Positions 8,002 to 14,452 of a stretch of 38,053 bases of DNA are shown here, in pieces. Numbering within the stretch: the stretch's first letter is position 1; each line of letters begins with the position of its first letter. The notes beneath the pieces are model-generated. The model worked only from the letters and a program-made list of their open reading frames with translations. It was not told the DNA's origin and ran no database searches. The stretch comes from an uncultured Clostridia bacterium (GTDB lineage Bacteria > Bacillota > Clostridia > Oscillospirales > Ruminococcaceae), in the NCBI GenBank assembly GCA_947177735.1, contig CAMWVP010000012.1, forward strand, positions 1-38,053. Reading direction: 5' to 3'. Both the position numbers and the translations under genes were made by a program.

Positions 8002-8031
8002 GAATTTTCAACGAAGTTACGCGGAAAATTC
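8002..8031. repeat. Short inverted repeat in a 190-base gap
   Basis: GAATTTTC (8002-8009) and GAAAATTC (8024-8031) are exact inverted copies, flanked by partly complementary G+C-rich bases. It has no T run, so it is not a standard terminator. The rest of 7958-8080 shows no gene. Confidence 0.35.
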
Positions 8032-8087
8032 GCCGAAAGGCACGACGCTTTAGTGTGAACACGCTCTAATTATCGGGAATATGGAAA

Positions 8088-8144
8088 TAAAAGAAAACCG
8101 CATAACAAAGCCTGCTTGCATTGTTATGCGGTTTTTTCTTTTAT
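8088..8144. terminator. Bidirectional terminator between the membrane gene and tRNA-Gly
   Basis: A long inverted repeat (AACCGCATAACAA against TTGTTATGCGGTT, extended by A and T runs) with a loop of about 12 bases. Both strands end the stem in T-rich sequence. It lies just past the 3' end of the tRNA on the minus strand. Confidence 0.85.
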
Positions 8145-8150
8145 TTTGTC

Positions 8151-8224
8151 TGGAGCGGATAATGGGAGTCGAACCCACCACCTCAGCTTGGGAAGCTAAT
8201 GTTTTACCGATAAACTATATCCGC
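8151..8224 (-). tRNA. tRNA-Gly (anticodon CCC)
   Basis: The minus strand folds into a complete cloverleaf with encoded CCA (74 bases). The acceptor stem is GCGGATA/TATCCGC, the D arm GTTT/AAAC, the anticodon stem TTAGC/GCTGA with loop TTCCCAA, and the T arm closes the loop TTCGACT. The anticodon is CCC, which reads GGG glycine codons. It has its own promoter and a terminator downstream. Confidence 0.93.
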
Positions 8225-8235
8225 GTTACTTTATT

Positions 8236-8264
8236 ATTTTACCACTTTTTTATCGTTTTGTCAA
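8236..8264 (-). promoter_or_regulatory. Promoter of tRNA-Gly
   Basis: TTGACA and TAAAAT on the minus strand are spaced by exactly 17 bases. The -10 ends 11 bases before the first tRNA base. Confidence 0.8.
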
Positions 8265-8325
8265 GTGCTAAGCGAAAAAAATCGCTTAAAAGCCGGAGAA
8301 TGAACTAACCGTCTCCGACTTCTAA

Positions 8326-8487
8326 GAGCCTGTTTAGTATCTTCCGAAGCACCGTCTTCACCCGTCTTTCCGCGCCGGACTTAGGCAATTTTTCTTGAGG
8401 TACATACAGTACATCTGCGAAAAATTTCCGTCGTCCAGCACGAAAATCCGGGCAAATCCGGCACTTCTACAGATACTAAACAGGCTC
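8326..8487. mobile_element. 162-bp MITE (family 1), copy 1
   Basis: The element starts GAGCCTGTTTAGTATCT and ends with its exact inverse, AGATACTAAACAGGCTC. A three-base TAA flanks each side, as expected for a target duplication. A second copy of the same length and about 94% identity is at 24391-24552. It encodes nothing; an internal near-palindrome GTACATACAGTAC is shared in inverted form with the second MITE family. A TNA target of 3 bp is known for part of the IS5 family, so an IS5-type transposase elsewhere may move it (inference). The 570-base gap from 7958 to 8531 holds only this, the tRNA and the hairpins listed. Confidence 0.9.
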
Positions 8488-8531
8488 TAACCTCTAACCT
8501 CAAACCGGGGAAACGCCATTTGATCAGTGAT

Positions 8532-9872
8532 TTATGCCCTTGCTCCGTAATCCTCGGCTTCAACATCGATAAAACATTCCGGCACTGCCGGTAATCTGTA
8601 AATATCATACACCGCGTCATATCCGGGCTCGGGTGTTTCGTCGGTTTTCACGCAGAACTCATAGTAAGGCATTACCACCGTGAATCCCGGGAGATTGCTG
8701 TAAACGACATCGATTTTGACGATCTCCGCGTCTGCGGGCATCCTGAACTCATCGGGAGTGCTGTCGGACTTCAGAACGTCCTCCGCCTGCCGCGCGGTGA
8801 GTATCGGGTAATCGACCGGGTTTTGACAGTTCTCCGTTGAATAGGTTCGGAGCATATCCAACTTGGATGCGTCCTCATAATTCCCGGTAAAATTGGCGTA
8901 CTTCAGGGAGTAGTTGACTATCTGCGTTTCGAGGTCTCCCGCCGCCTCGAAAACGCGGTATCTTCCTTCATAGAACTCTATGACCGGTTTTTCGTAGCCG
9001 AGCAAAACTCTGAATTTATCGGCGAGATAATCCACCGCCGCGAGGTATTCGGTTTTGTCGTCGCCCAGACTGCACCCGTCCGGGAGCGCTATCGGCTCGT
9101 TAAACCGCACGGTCATTCCATAGTTGGTGTACAGAGTGAGCCGCGCTGTGTCCGTATCCCCGTAAACGGTCGTCGTGCTTTGTGACATACGCCGTATACG
9201 GTTGATCTCGCGCAAGACTTCCTCCTCGGGCACGCCTTGTTCTTCGAGAGTTTTCCAATACGATTCATATTGGTTGACATGGTCGGTGTTATCGGTGATC
9301 TCCGGATCGTCTTCGTCGATTCCCGGCGCAGCGGCGGCGTTTCTCACATATTCGCGCATTTTCTCAACATCGGGTTCGGCGGAATTTGAAATATAGACGG
9401 GCAGGGTCTTGATCCCCGCGTCCTCGCTCCATGGGCTGTGCTGCTCTAGCTCGGAGAGCGTGAGCGAACGCGTTATCTTCGACGTTCCGATACCGATAAC
9501 CGCGCCGCCGCCTCTTGAACTGTAATCATTAAATGATATCCTGGGCAGGTCGGCATATTCGGCGAACGGATCCGTCTCGACCGGCGGCGTGACCGTACTG
9601 CTTGTACTAACTGTGCTGTTTGTACTGTCAGTACTGCTTACGCTGTCGGGATCGCTGCTGTCGCTCGTATAGATACCCGTGCTGTATACGGGCGGTCTCT
9701 CGGGAACGTGCGTGCCGACGAACGCCGCTATCGCCGCTGCCGCCGCGATAGTCGCCGCGCCCGACGTTACCCCGATAAGAATACCGCGGCTTTTTCGCGG
9801 TCTCTTATACGCGTCGGTTATCAGCTTGGGATCGATGTCCGAAAACTTGTCAAGTAAATCGTTTTTGTTCAT
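8532..9872 (-). CDS. Membrane-anchored probable anti-sigma factor
   Basis: The start ATG at 9872 has GGAGG eight bases upstream and lies 21 bases after the sigma gene stop, so the two are one operon. The 446-residue protein has a short basic cytoplasmic N-terminus (1-30), one membrane helix (about 31-52), and a Ser/Thr/Asp-rich linker (about 63-100). A large extracellular domain of about 340 residues follows, with no motif I can name. This layout (small inside, one helix, long outside) is that of anti-sigma or sigma-regulated sensor proteins encoded after ECF factors. No zinc anti-sigma motif (HxxxCxxC) is present. The role as regulator of the neighbouring sigma factor is inferred from position. 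A MITE lies 44 bases beyond the stop. Confidence 0.7.
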   Translation of the reverse strand: MNKNDLLDKFSDIDPKLITDAYKRPRKSRGILIGVTSGAATIAAAAAIAAFVGTHVPERPPVYSTGIYTSDSSDPDSVSSTDSTNSTVSTSSTVTPPVETDPFAEYADLPRISFNDYSSRGGGAVIGIGTSKITRSLTLSELEQHSPWSEDAGIKTLPVYISNSAEPDVEKMREYVRNAAAAPGIDEDDPEITDNTDHVNQYESYWKTLEEQGVPEEEVLREINRIRRMSQSTTTVYGDTDTARLTLYTNYGMTVRFNEPIALPDGCSLGDDKTEYLAAVDYLADKFRVLLGYEKPVIEFYEGRYRVFEAAGDLETQIVNYSLKYANFTGNYEDASKLDMLRTYSTENCQNPVDYPILTARQAEDVLKSDSTPDEFRMPADAEIVKIDVVYSNLPGFTVVMPYYEFCVKTDETPEPGYDAVYDIYRLPAVPECFIDVEAEDYGARA

Positions 9873-9893
9873 GGTAATCCTCCTCGTATCGCG

Positions 9894-10454
9894 TTACACC
9901 CGAACGCCCTGCGCCTCGAGAAATTCCCGGAGCTCCGCCCTCATACGGAAAAGCGTTGTTTTCACCTTGCTTTCCGATATTCCGAAGCGCTTGGCTATCT
10001 CATTCACATTATCCAGGTACCAGTATCTGCGCATAAAAATATTTCGCTTTTCCTCGTCCTTTGAGAAAAGGAACTTGTTGATGAGCTCCAACAGCATATT
10101 TGCGTCGGTTTCGTCCTCGACGCTCAGCTTTGACGGTATACACTCCTGCATTTCATCGGAGAGCTCCACGATCACCGCGCCGCGCTTGAGCGCGGAACGC
10201 TTACGGCAGAGCGATATCGATAGATTTCGCGCTATCCTCGCAAGGAACGCGAACAAATATGTGCGCGGCTCCGCGGGCGGAATACTCTCCCAGGCGCGGA
10301 GATAGGTATCGTTTTCGATCTCCTCGGCGGAAAGAGCGCTGCCGGTAATGTTTCTGGAGATATTATTTATATGTTTTCCGAATTTTCGCTGAGTTTGTCT
10401 GAGCGCGTTTTCATCGCGTTTTATGTACAGATCGACTATCTCTTCATCATCCAT
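9894..10454 (-). CDS. ECF-type RNA polymerase sigma factor
   Basis: This 186-residue protein has region 2 at about residues 8-85 (FGKHINNISRNIT, then SAEEIENDTYLRAWESIPP, then YLFAFLARIARNLSISLCRK). A linker of about 45 residues is followed by region 4 at about 130-180 (KRNIFMRRYWYLDNVNEIAKRF, then ESKVKTTLFRMRAELREFL). The ATG at 10454 has only a weak AAAGG site. Its promoter looks like an ECF type (TGTAAC-17-CGTTAT, 10527-10556), so it probably drives its own operon. The anti-sigma gene follows in the same operon. The linker is longer than in the sigma factor at 162, and the two proteins share only family-level similarity. Confidence 0.93.
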   Translation of the reverse strand: MDDEEIVDLYIKRDENALRQTQRKFGKHINNISRNITGSALSAEEIENDTYLRAWESIPPAEPRTYLFAFLARIARNLSISLCRKRSALKRGAVIVELSDEMQECIPSKLSVEDETDANMLLELINKFLFSKDEEKRNIFMRRYWYLDNVNEIAKRFGISESKVKTTLFRMRAELREFLEAQGVRV

Positions 10455-10526
10455 TGCTGTAAATTACCTTTCACGTGAATTTTTTGTCGGCGCCGATACA
10501 AAGAAATATTTTTTCCCCTCAACCTA

Positions 10527-10556
10527 TATAACGCATTTTATTCCGGGTGGGTTACA
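10527..10556 (-). promoter_or_regulatory. Candidate ECF-dependent autoregulatory promoter
   Basis: On the minus strand TGTAAC is followed after 17 bases by CGTTATA. The AAC and CGT cores are typical of promoters read by Gram-positive ECF sigma factors. It lies about 75 bases before the sigma gene start. Confidence 0.5.
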
Positions 10557-10600
10557 CATCTAAAAAAATTTTTTGGAATATATTTCAGAACTCAAAATAA

Positions 10601-10636
10601 TAACCCGAAACGCTTGAAAAGCAGCGTTTCGGGTTA
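10601..10636 (-). terminator. Rho-independent terminator of the NatA/NatB-type operon
   Basis: TAACCCGAAACGCT and AGCGTTTCGGGTTA are exact inverted arms around an eight-base loop. It lies 14 bases past the permease stop. The tail is A/T-rich on both sides. Confidence 0.8.
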
Positions 10637-10649
10637 TCGTAAAAAAAAC

Positions 10650-12095
10650 TTATTTTCTGACCGCCATTTTAAGAATATCGCCGAATTTGATGCGGTTGCC
10701 GTTGTGGAGGATTATCGCCTCGTATACCTTGCTGACGATCACCGCCACCAATACCACTGCCGCTGCCAGCACCGCGACCGCGATTACCGACTGCACGGGC
10801 GTGAGCGTTCCGAGCATTATGGCGCTCGGCAGCGCGAACGGCGAGCTGACGGGGAAGAAGTAGGAGAATATCTGCACGGGGTTGGTCGTTGCCGCGCCCG
10901 TATCAAGCGAATCGACGTTGAAGATAACGGGGAAATACGCGAGATACATACCCAGTACGCCGAGTATAGAGTACGGACCCATCGCCTGCTGGAGATCCTC
11001 CATCCGCGATACGGACGCGCCCACGAGAGCCGCGATAAGAGAGAAGAATATAAAGCCGAGCAGGAAGATCAGTATTATCAGAATAATGTTCAGCGGGCTG
11101 AGTCCCGTGGCGAGATCGTTCATCGCTTCGGCTATCTGCATCTCGGAGGTCTGCACGCTGCCCACTCCCTGCGCGGCGTTCTCGAGAGCCTGCTGTATCT
11201 CGGGGTTTTTGGCGATCTGCATCGCGCTGCCGAGCCAACCAAACGGTGCGGATATCAGGAAGCTTGCGGAGCCCACAACACCGATAAGGATAAACTGCGC
11301 GAAGCTGACCGTGCACATCGCCAGAACCTTGCCGATAACGACCGCGAGCGGTCTTACGGACGTGAGCAGCAGCTCCATAACGCGGCTTGTCTTTTCTGTC
11401 GCTATCGACTGCGCGACGATCTGACCGTAGCTGAATATCAGCATAAACAGCACCAAAGACACCACTATCGGCACGAAGTAGTTCATCGCGCTCTGGATAA
11501 AGTTCCATTCCTTAGCGCCCGCCTCAATGCGCGAGGTATTTATGGATATCTGTGTCTGCTCGTATTTTTCGGGGGCAACGCCCGCGTTCAGCAACACTCT
11601 GCGGTTGACAAGCCCGCGGAGCGTTTCGTTGAGCTCGTCGGCAGCGCTGCCGCTTGCCGCGGAGGTATAGTAGGTCTTGATATCGTAGCCGATCACAGCG
11701 TCGTTTTCGCCAAGCATAGGCGTGATCTGAGCCGCGGCGCGGACGTTTTCGGAGGTCTCAAGCTCCTTGACGAGCTCATCGAGACCCTTGCCCGAAACGG
11801 CGAGCTTGCCGGGAATAAGGCTTTCAACGAATGCGTTGTCCTCGTCGGTGAGCACCGCGGAGTCGTCGTAGATATACACCGCGTCAAAGCTCTCGATATG
11901 GTCATCGGAAGAGTCGCCTCCGAATATGCCGCCCGAGCCGTTGTCCTTGTCAAGCACTGCGGGCAGGACGTTGGTAAGCACGCAAAGCGTCGCGACGATG
12001 AGACAGGTTATGATATTGCCGATGATGAACGCTTTTGTCTTGATATGCTGCACCAGAGTGAATGCGAATACTTTCTGCCAGCCGTTAGTTTTCAT
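10650..12095 (-). CDS. ABC-2 type permease, NatB/YhaP-like
   Basis: I start at the ATG at 12095 (MKTNGWQKVF), with AGGTG just upstream; an upstream in-frame ATG lacks a site. It overlaps the ATPase stop by 11 bases. The 481-residue protein has one N-terminal membrane helix (about 20-42), a large outside domain (about 43-190), and then five or six helices to the C-terminus, the layout of NatB/YhaP permeases. The outside domain holds the acidic and Asn/Gln-rich segments seen in this family. It should form the membrane part of an exporter with the ATPase encoded before it. NatAB is known as a sodium exporter in Bacillus, but related pairs serve other cargos, so the substrate is left open. Confidence 0.85.
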   Translation of the reverse strand: MKTNGWQKVFAFTLVQHIKTKAFIIGNIITCLIVATLCVLTNVLPAVLDKDNGSGGIFGGDSSDDHIESFDAVYIYDDSAVLTDEDNAFVESLIPGKLAVSGKGLDELVKELETSENVRAAAQITPMLGENDAVIGYDIKTYYTSAASGSAADELNETLRGLVNRRVLLNAGVAPEKYEQTQISINTSRIEAGAKEWNFIQSAMNYFVPIVVSLVLFMLIFSYGQIVAQSIATEKTSRVMELLLTSVRPLAVVIGKVLAMCTVSFAQFILIGVVGSASFLISAPFGWLGSAMQIAKNPEIQQALENAAQGVGSVQTSEMQIAEAMNDLATGLSPLNIILIILIFLLGFIFFSLIAALVGASVSRMEDLQQAMGPYSILGVLGMYLAYFPVIFNVDSLDTGAATTNPVQIFSYFFPVSSPFALPSAIMLGTLTPVQSVIAVAVLAAAVVLVAVIVSKVYEAIILHNGNRIKFGDILKMAVRK

Positions 12096-12987
12096 CCGTA
12101 ACACCTGCCTTTTCAATGAATATCTCGTTTAGCGTCGGCTCGCGCAGCTCATAGCGTATCAGCGGGATCTTCCGCTCGATTACCATATGGAGCAGCTTGT
12201 GCGCCTGCTCCTCGCTCTGTACGTTGTAGCTAGAACCGTTCGGGGTCTCCTCGGTCGTGACAAGTCCGCACTCCGCGGCGAGCGGCGCGATGTTACCCTC
12301 CGCCTTGACCGTGAGCTTTACGCGCCCATAGCCCTTTTTGATCTCGTTCAGGTTGCCCTGAAGCACCGTTTTACCTTTGTTCAGTATAATGATATCGCGG
12401 CAGAATTCCTCAATGGTGGTCATCTGGTGCGAGGACATTATGATATACTTGTTTTTCTTGATCTCCTCGCGGATAACTCCCTTGAACAGCTCCGCGTTCA
12501 CGGGGTCGAGACCCGACAGCGGCTCGTCGAGTATTATCAGATCGGGATTTGGAGCAAGCGCGGCGATGAGCTGTATCTTCTGCTGGTTGCCCTTGGAGAG
12601 CTGCTCAGCGCGCTTGTTGCGGTGCTCCGTTACGGACAGGCGCTCGAACCAGTAATCCAGCGCCTTCACCGCGTCCTGACGGCGCATTCCTTTCAGCGTA
12701 CAGAAGTAGACGAGCTGCTCCGCGATCTTTATTTTCGGATACAGCCCGCGCTCCTCGGCGAGATAGCCTATCGGTCTCTCCGAGGCGAGGAAAGGCTTTC
12801 CGTCCCACTTCACCTCTCCGCTCTCGGCAGCGAGCATACCGAGGATAATGCGTATCGAGGTGGTCTTTCCCGCGCCGTTCGTGCCGAGCAGCGCAAACAC
12901 GCCGGGGGAGTTCATTTCAAAAGTCAGGTCGTCGACGGCGGTATATTCGCCGTACTTTTTTACAATGTTACTGACAGATAATCCCAT
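12085..12987 (-). CDS. ABC transporter ATPase, NatA/YhaQ-like
   Basis: The 300-residue protein has Walker A GTNGAGKTT (35-43), the family-type signature LSKGN (130-134), Walker B LIILDEP (150-156) and a switch histidine in SSHQM. A C-terminal extension of about 80 residues (KLTVKAEGN to TLNEIFIEKAG) is typical of YhaQ/NatA-type ATPases. AAAGGAG lies upstream of the ATG. It is the first gene of a two-gene operon and overlaps the permease start. The promoter at 13054-13082 carries a 29-bp palindrome over its -10 and start point, so the operon is likely repressed by a dimeric regulator. Confidence 0.9.
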   Translation of the reverse strand: MGLSVSNIVKKYGEYTAVDDLTFEMNSPGVFALLGTNGAGKTTSIRIILGMLAAESGEVKWDGKPFLASERPIGYLAEERGLYPKIKIAEQLVYFCTLKGMRRQDAVKALDYWFERLSVTEHRNKRAEQLSKGNQQKIQLIAALAPNPDLIILDEPLSGLDPVNAELFKGVIREEIKKNKYIIMSSHQMTTIEEFCRDIIILNKGKTVLQGNLNEIKKGYGRVKLTVKAEGNIAPLAAECGLVTTEETPNGSSYNVQSEEQAHKLLHMVIERKIPLIRYELREPTLNEIFIEKAGVTDEN

Positions 12988-13029
12988 TTTTCACCAACGC
13001 TCCTTTTATATTAAGATTCGGTTCTGTTG

Positions 13030-13058
13030 ATACTGTTTATATATCACATAAACAGTAT
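13030..13058 (-). promoter_or_regulatory. 29-bp palindromic operator over the NatA/NatB promoter
   Basis: ATACTGTTTAT and ATAAACAGTAT are exact inverted 11-base arms around seven bases. The site covers the -10 box and the start point of the promoter at 13054-13082. This is the classic place for a repressor such as a GntR/YtrA-type protein. No gene for such a regulator is adjacent on the same strand. Confidence 0.7.
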
Positions 13059-13082
13059 ACAATATTTTTTTCGGTTTGTCAA
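13054..13082 (-). promoter_or_regulatory. Sigma-A promoter of the NatA/NatB-type operon
   Basis: TTGACA and TATACT on the minus strand are spaced by exactly 17 bases, about 66 bases before the ATPase start. Confidence 0.85.
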
Positions 13083-13116
13083 TAGGTTTTTAGAAAAAAA
13101 TTTCCCTTTTTGCGGA

Positions 13117-13145
13117 TTGACAGCTCCGAGGTCTTATGTTACAAT
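13117..13145 (+). promoter_or_regulatory. Sigma-A promoter of a candidate small RNA
   Basis: TTGACA (13117-13122) and TACAAT (13140-13145) are separated by 17 bases. No open frame follows before a terminator at 13244-13278. Confidence 0.75.
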
Positions 13146-13151
13146 AAAGAA

Positions 13152-13278
13152 TAGGGCAGCCTTCGGGTAACGGCGCATACGCGCCTCAGCCTGTGTACAA
13201 ACCCGTGGTTCTCCCCGCCTGCGGCGCATATGCGCCCATATACGCATCATACTTCAAAGATGCATATATGGGCGTTTT
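13152..13278 (+). ncRNA. Candidate structured small RNA of about 127 nt
   Basis: A promoter and a terminator bracket a stretch with no coding frame. The RNA would hold a CCTTCGGG tetraloop-like turn, a GGCGC-ATAC-GCGCC hairpin, a self-complementary GGCGCATATGCGCC block, and a 16-bp terminator stem (13244-13274, one mismatch) with TTTTCTT. I do not recognise the class; 6S RNA was considered but is usually longer. It could instead be a riboswitch or attenuator leader for the XRE gene about 130 bases downstream. The remaining gap to 13411 shows no other feature. Confidence 0.5.
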
Positions 13279-13411
13279 CTTCGTTGCCGATAAACCGTAT
13301 CGTTACGCGATGTAAAAGCCTTTTGACATTCCCGGTCGGCTTAATGCCAAAGTCATTTGATAGACAGTAACCCGAAAATGCGATAAGATAAGATTGAAAG
13401 GAGGCGTAAAA

Positions 13412-13819
13412 ATGGAGATAGGAAAAAAGCTGAGGGCAGCACGGGCGAAATGCGGTCTCACGCAGGAGCAGGCTGCCGAAAGGCTTTACGTGACACGGCA
13501 GACCGTGTCAAATTGGGAAAACGAACGCTCCTATCCCGATATCGTCAGCATAGTGAAAATATCCGAGCTGTACGATGTAAGCTTGGACGAGCTTCTCAAA
13601 GGAGATGATGAAATGATGAAGCATTTGGAGGAAACGACAAACGCGGTAAAAAGCAGCAAGCGTCTGTTTGCGGCGGTGATACTGAACAATATCGTAATTA
13701 TTGTGATGTTTGCCGCGGCAGTGTTCTTGCCCGGCAGGGCGTACATTACGGCTTGTGTGTTCTGTATGGCGTTGGTGAGTACGGCGTTTTTAGTGTATGA
13801 GATAGTCAAGAAAATATGA
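13412..13819 (+). CDS. XRE-family transcriptional regulator with C-terminal membrane helices
   Basis: The ATG at 13412 has a strong AAGGAGG eight bases upstream; an earlier in-frame start would lie before that site. Residues 1-62 form an XRE helix-turn-helix (IGKKLRAARAKCGLTQEQAAERL, with the recognition helix VTRQTVSNWENERSYPDI). Residues about 85-105 and 110-130 are two membrane helices. Regulators of this layout occur in Clostridia next to small membrane or transporter genes and may sense a membrane signal, but the target here is unknown. The small membrane gene at 13828 starts eight bases after the stop and is probably in the same operon. Confidence 0.88.
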   Translation: MEIGKKLRAARAKCGLTQEQAAERLYVTRQTVSNWENERSYPDIVSIVKISELYDVSLDELLKGDDEMMKHLEETTNAVKSSKRLFAAVILNNIVIIVMFAAAVFLPGRAYITACVFCMALVSTAFLVYEIVKKI

Positions 13820-13827
13820 GGTGAGAT

Positions 13828-14148
13828 ATGAATATTTACTTTATCGCGGCGGGCGCGGCGGTTTTTCTGGTCGGCGGCATTTTTTCAACATATCAATTGT
13901 ACAGACTGGTGCAGACCGACGCGGCATGCAGGGGGTTTAAACACCCGCGTTTATGGGGATTTCTTTCGGCGTCGGGGAACAATCAATCGGGGATCATCCT
14001 GTACCTTATTTACAGGCGGCGCTATCCGATAATAACTATTACCGACGAACAACGGACGTTAATGGACAAGGGCAAGAAAAAATTCGCCGTAGGGCTGATC
14101 TTCCTTGTTGTTGGTATGGCTGCGTGCGTTTGGGGCATGATCCTGTAA
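13828..14148 (+). CDS. Small membrane protein co-transcribed with the XRE regulator
   Basis: The 106-residue product starts at an ATG with GAGGTGAG upstream, eight bases after the XRE stop. It has an N-terminal membrane helix (about 4-22), a possible re-entrant or weak second segment around residues 45-62, a basic loop, and a C-terminal helix (about 86-104). I recognise no family. Coupling to a membrane-anchored XRE protein suggests it takes part in sensing or is the target of regulation. Confidence 0.7.
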   Translation: MNIYFIAAGAAVFLVGGIFSTYQLYRLVQTDAACRGFKHPRLWGFLSASGNNQSGIILYLIYRRRYPIITITDEQRTLMDKGKKKFAVGLIFLVVGMAACVWGMIL

Positions 14149-14221
14149 TAAAGGAACCGGGAATTTGTCAGATTGACCAAAAAAACGCGGAAATATCTGT
14201 GAGTTTTTTACCGAAAACCTC

Positions 14222-14249
14222 TTGATTTTTTACGAAAAAGGTGTATAAT
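14222..14249 (+). promoter_or_regulatory. Promoter of htpG
   Basis: TTGATT and TATAAT are spaced by 16 bases. The -10 ends five bases before a CIRCE operator. Confidence 0.75.
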
Positions 14250-14253
14250 ATAA

Positions 14254-14280
14254 TTAGCACTCTAGGCAGGAGAGTGCTAA
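14254..14280 (+). promoter_or_regulatory. CIRCE operator (HrcA binding site) of htpG
   Basis: TTAGCACTC and GAGTGCTAA are exact inverted arms with a nine-base spacer, the full consensus of CIRCE. It covers the likely start point. HrcA represses through this site and is released on heat shock. CIRCE usually marks groE and dnaK operons; here it stands before htpG. Confidence 0.95.
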
Positions 14281-14334
14281 TTATTCTTTACAAACCGCGC
14301 TGCTTTCACATTTTTTGCGGCGCAGATATAGGGG

Positions 14335-14406
14335 AACGCTGATTTAACAACGGTTTTCCCCGCCGGAGGCGGGGAAAACCGCATAAAATAAAGCTTTGAA
14401 AATAAG
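14335..14406 (+). repeat. 72-nt hairpin repeat in the htpG leader, copy 1
   Basis: The element runs from AACGCTGATTTAA to GAAAATAAG and contains a perfect 14-bp stem (CGGTTTTCCCCGCC with its inverse, three-base loop, 14351-14381). A near-identical copy lies at 16497-16568. No T run follows, so it is not a standard terminator. It sits in the untranslated leader of htpG, and together with the promoter and CIRCE it fills the 14149-14452 gap. Confidence 0.85.
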
Positions 14407-14452
14407 AAAAGCGATCTATTCGGCGTTTTCATAGAAACGGGAGGTATAAATT

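Noticed and set aside
8326-8487. MITE copy 1 as a gene or structured RNA
   Set aside because: It has no supported frame, and a near-identical copy with inverted ends and TAA duplications shows it is a mobile element.
10614-12101. Long plus-strand open frame opposite the NatB-like permease
   Set aside because: It is rich in Arg, His and Gln as expected for an antisense shadow, has no ribosome-binding site, and the minus strand encodes a clear permease.
13152-13278. 6S RNA assignment
   Set aside because: The length is about 60 bases short of typical 6S RNA and I could not draw the central bubble; kept as an unassigned candidate.
14351-14381. Hairpin repeat as a terminator in front of htpG
   Set aside because: There is no T run after the stem, and htpG would then be separated from its promoter.
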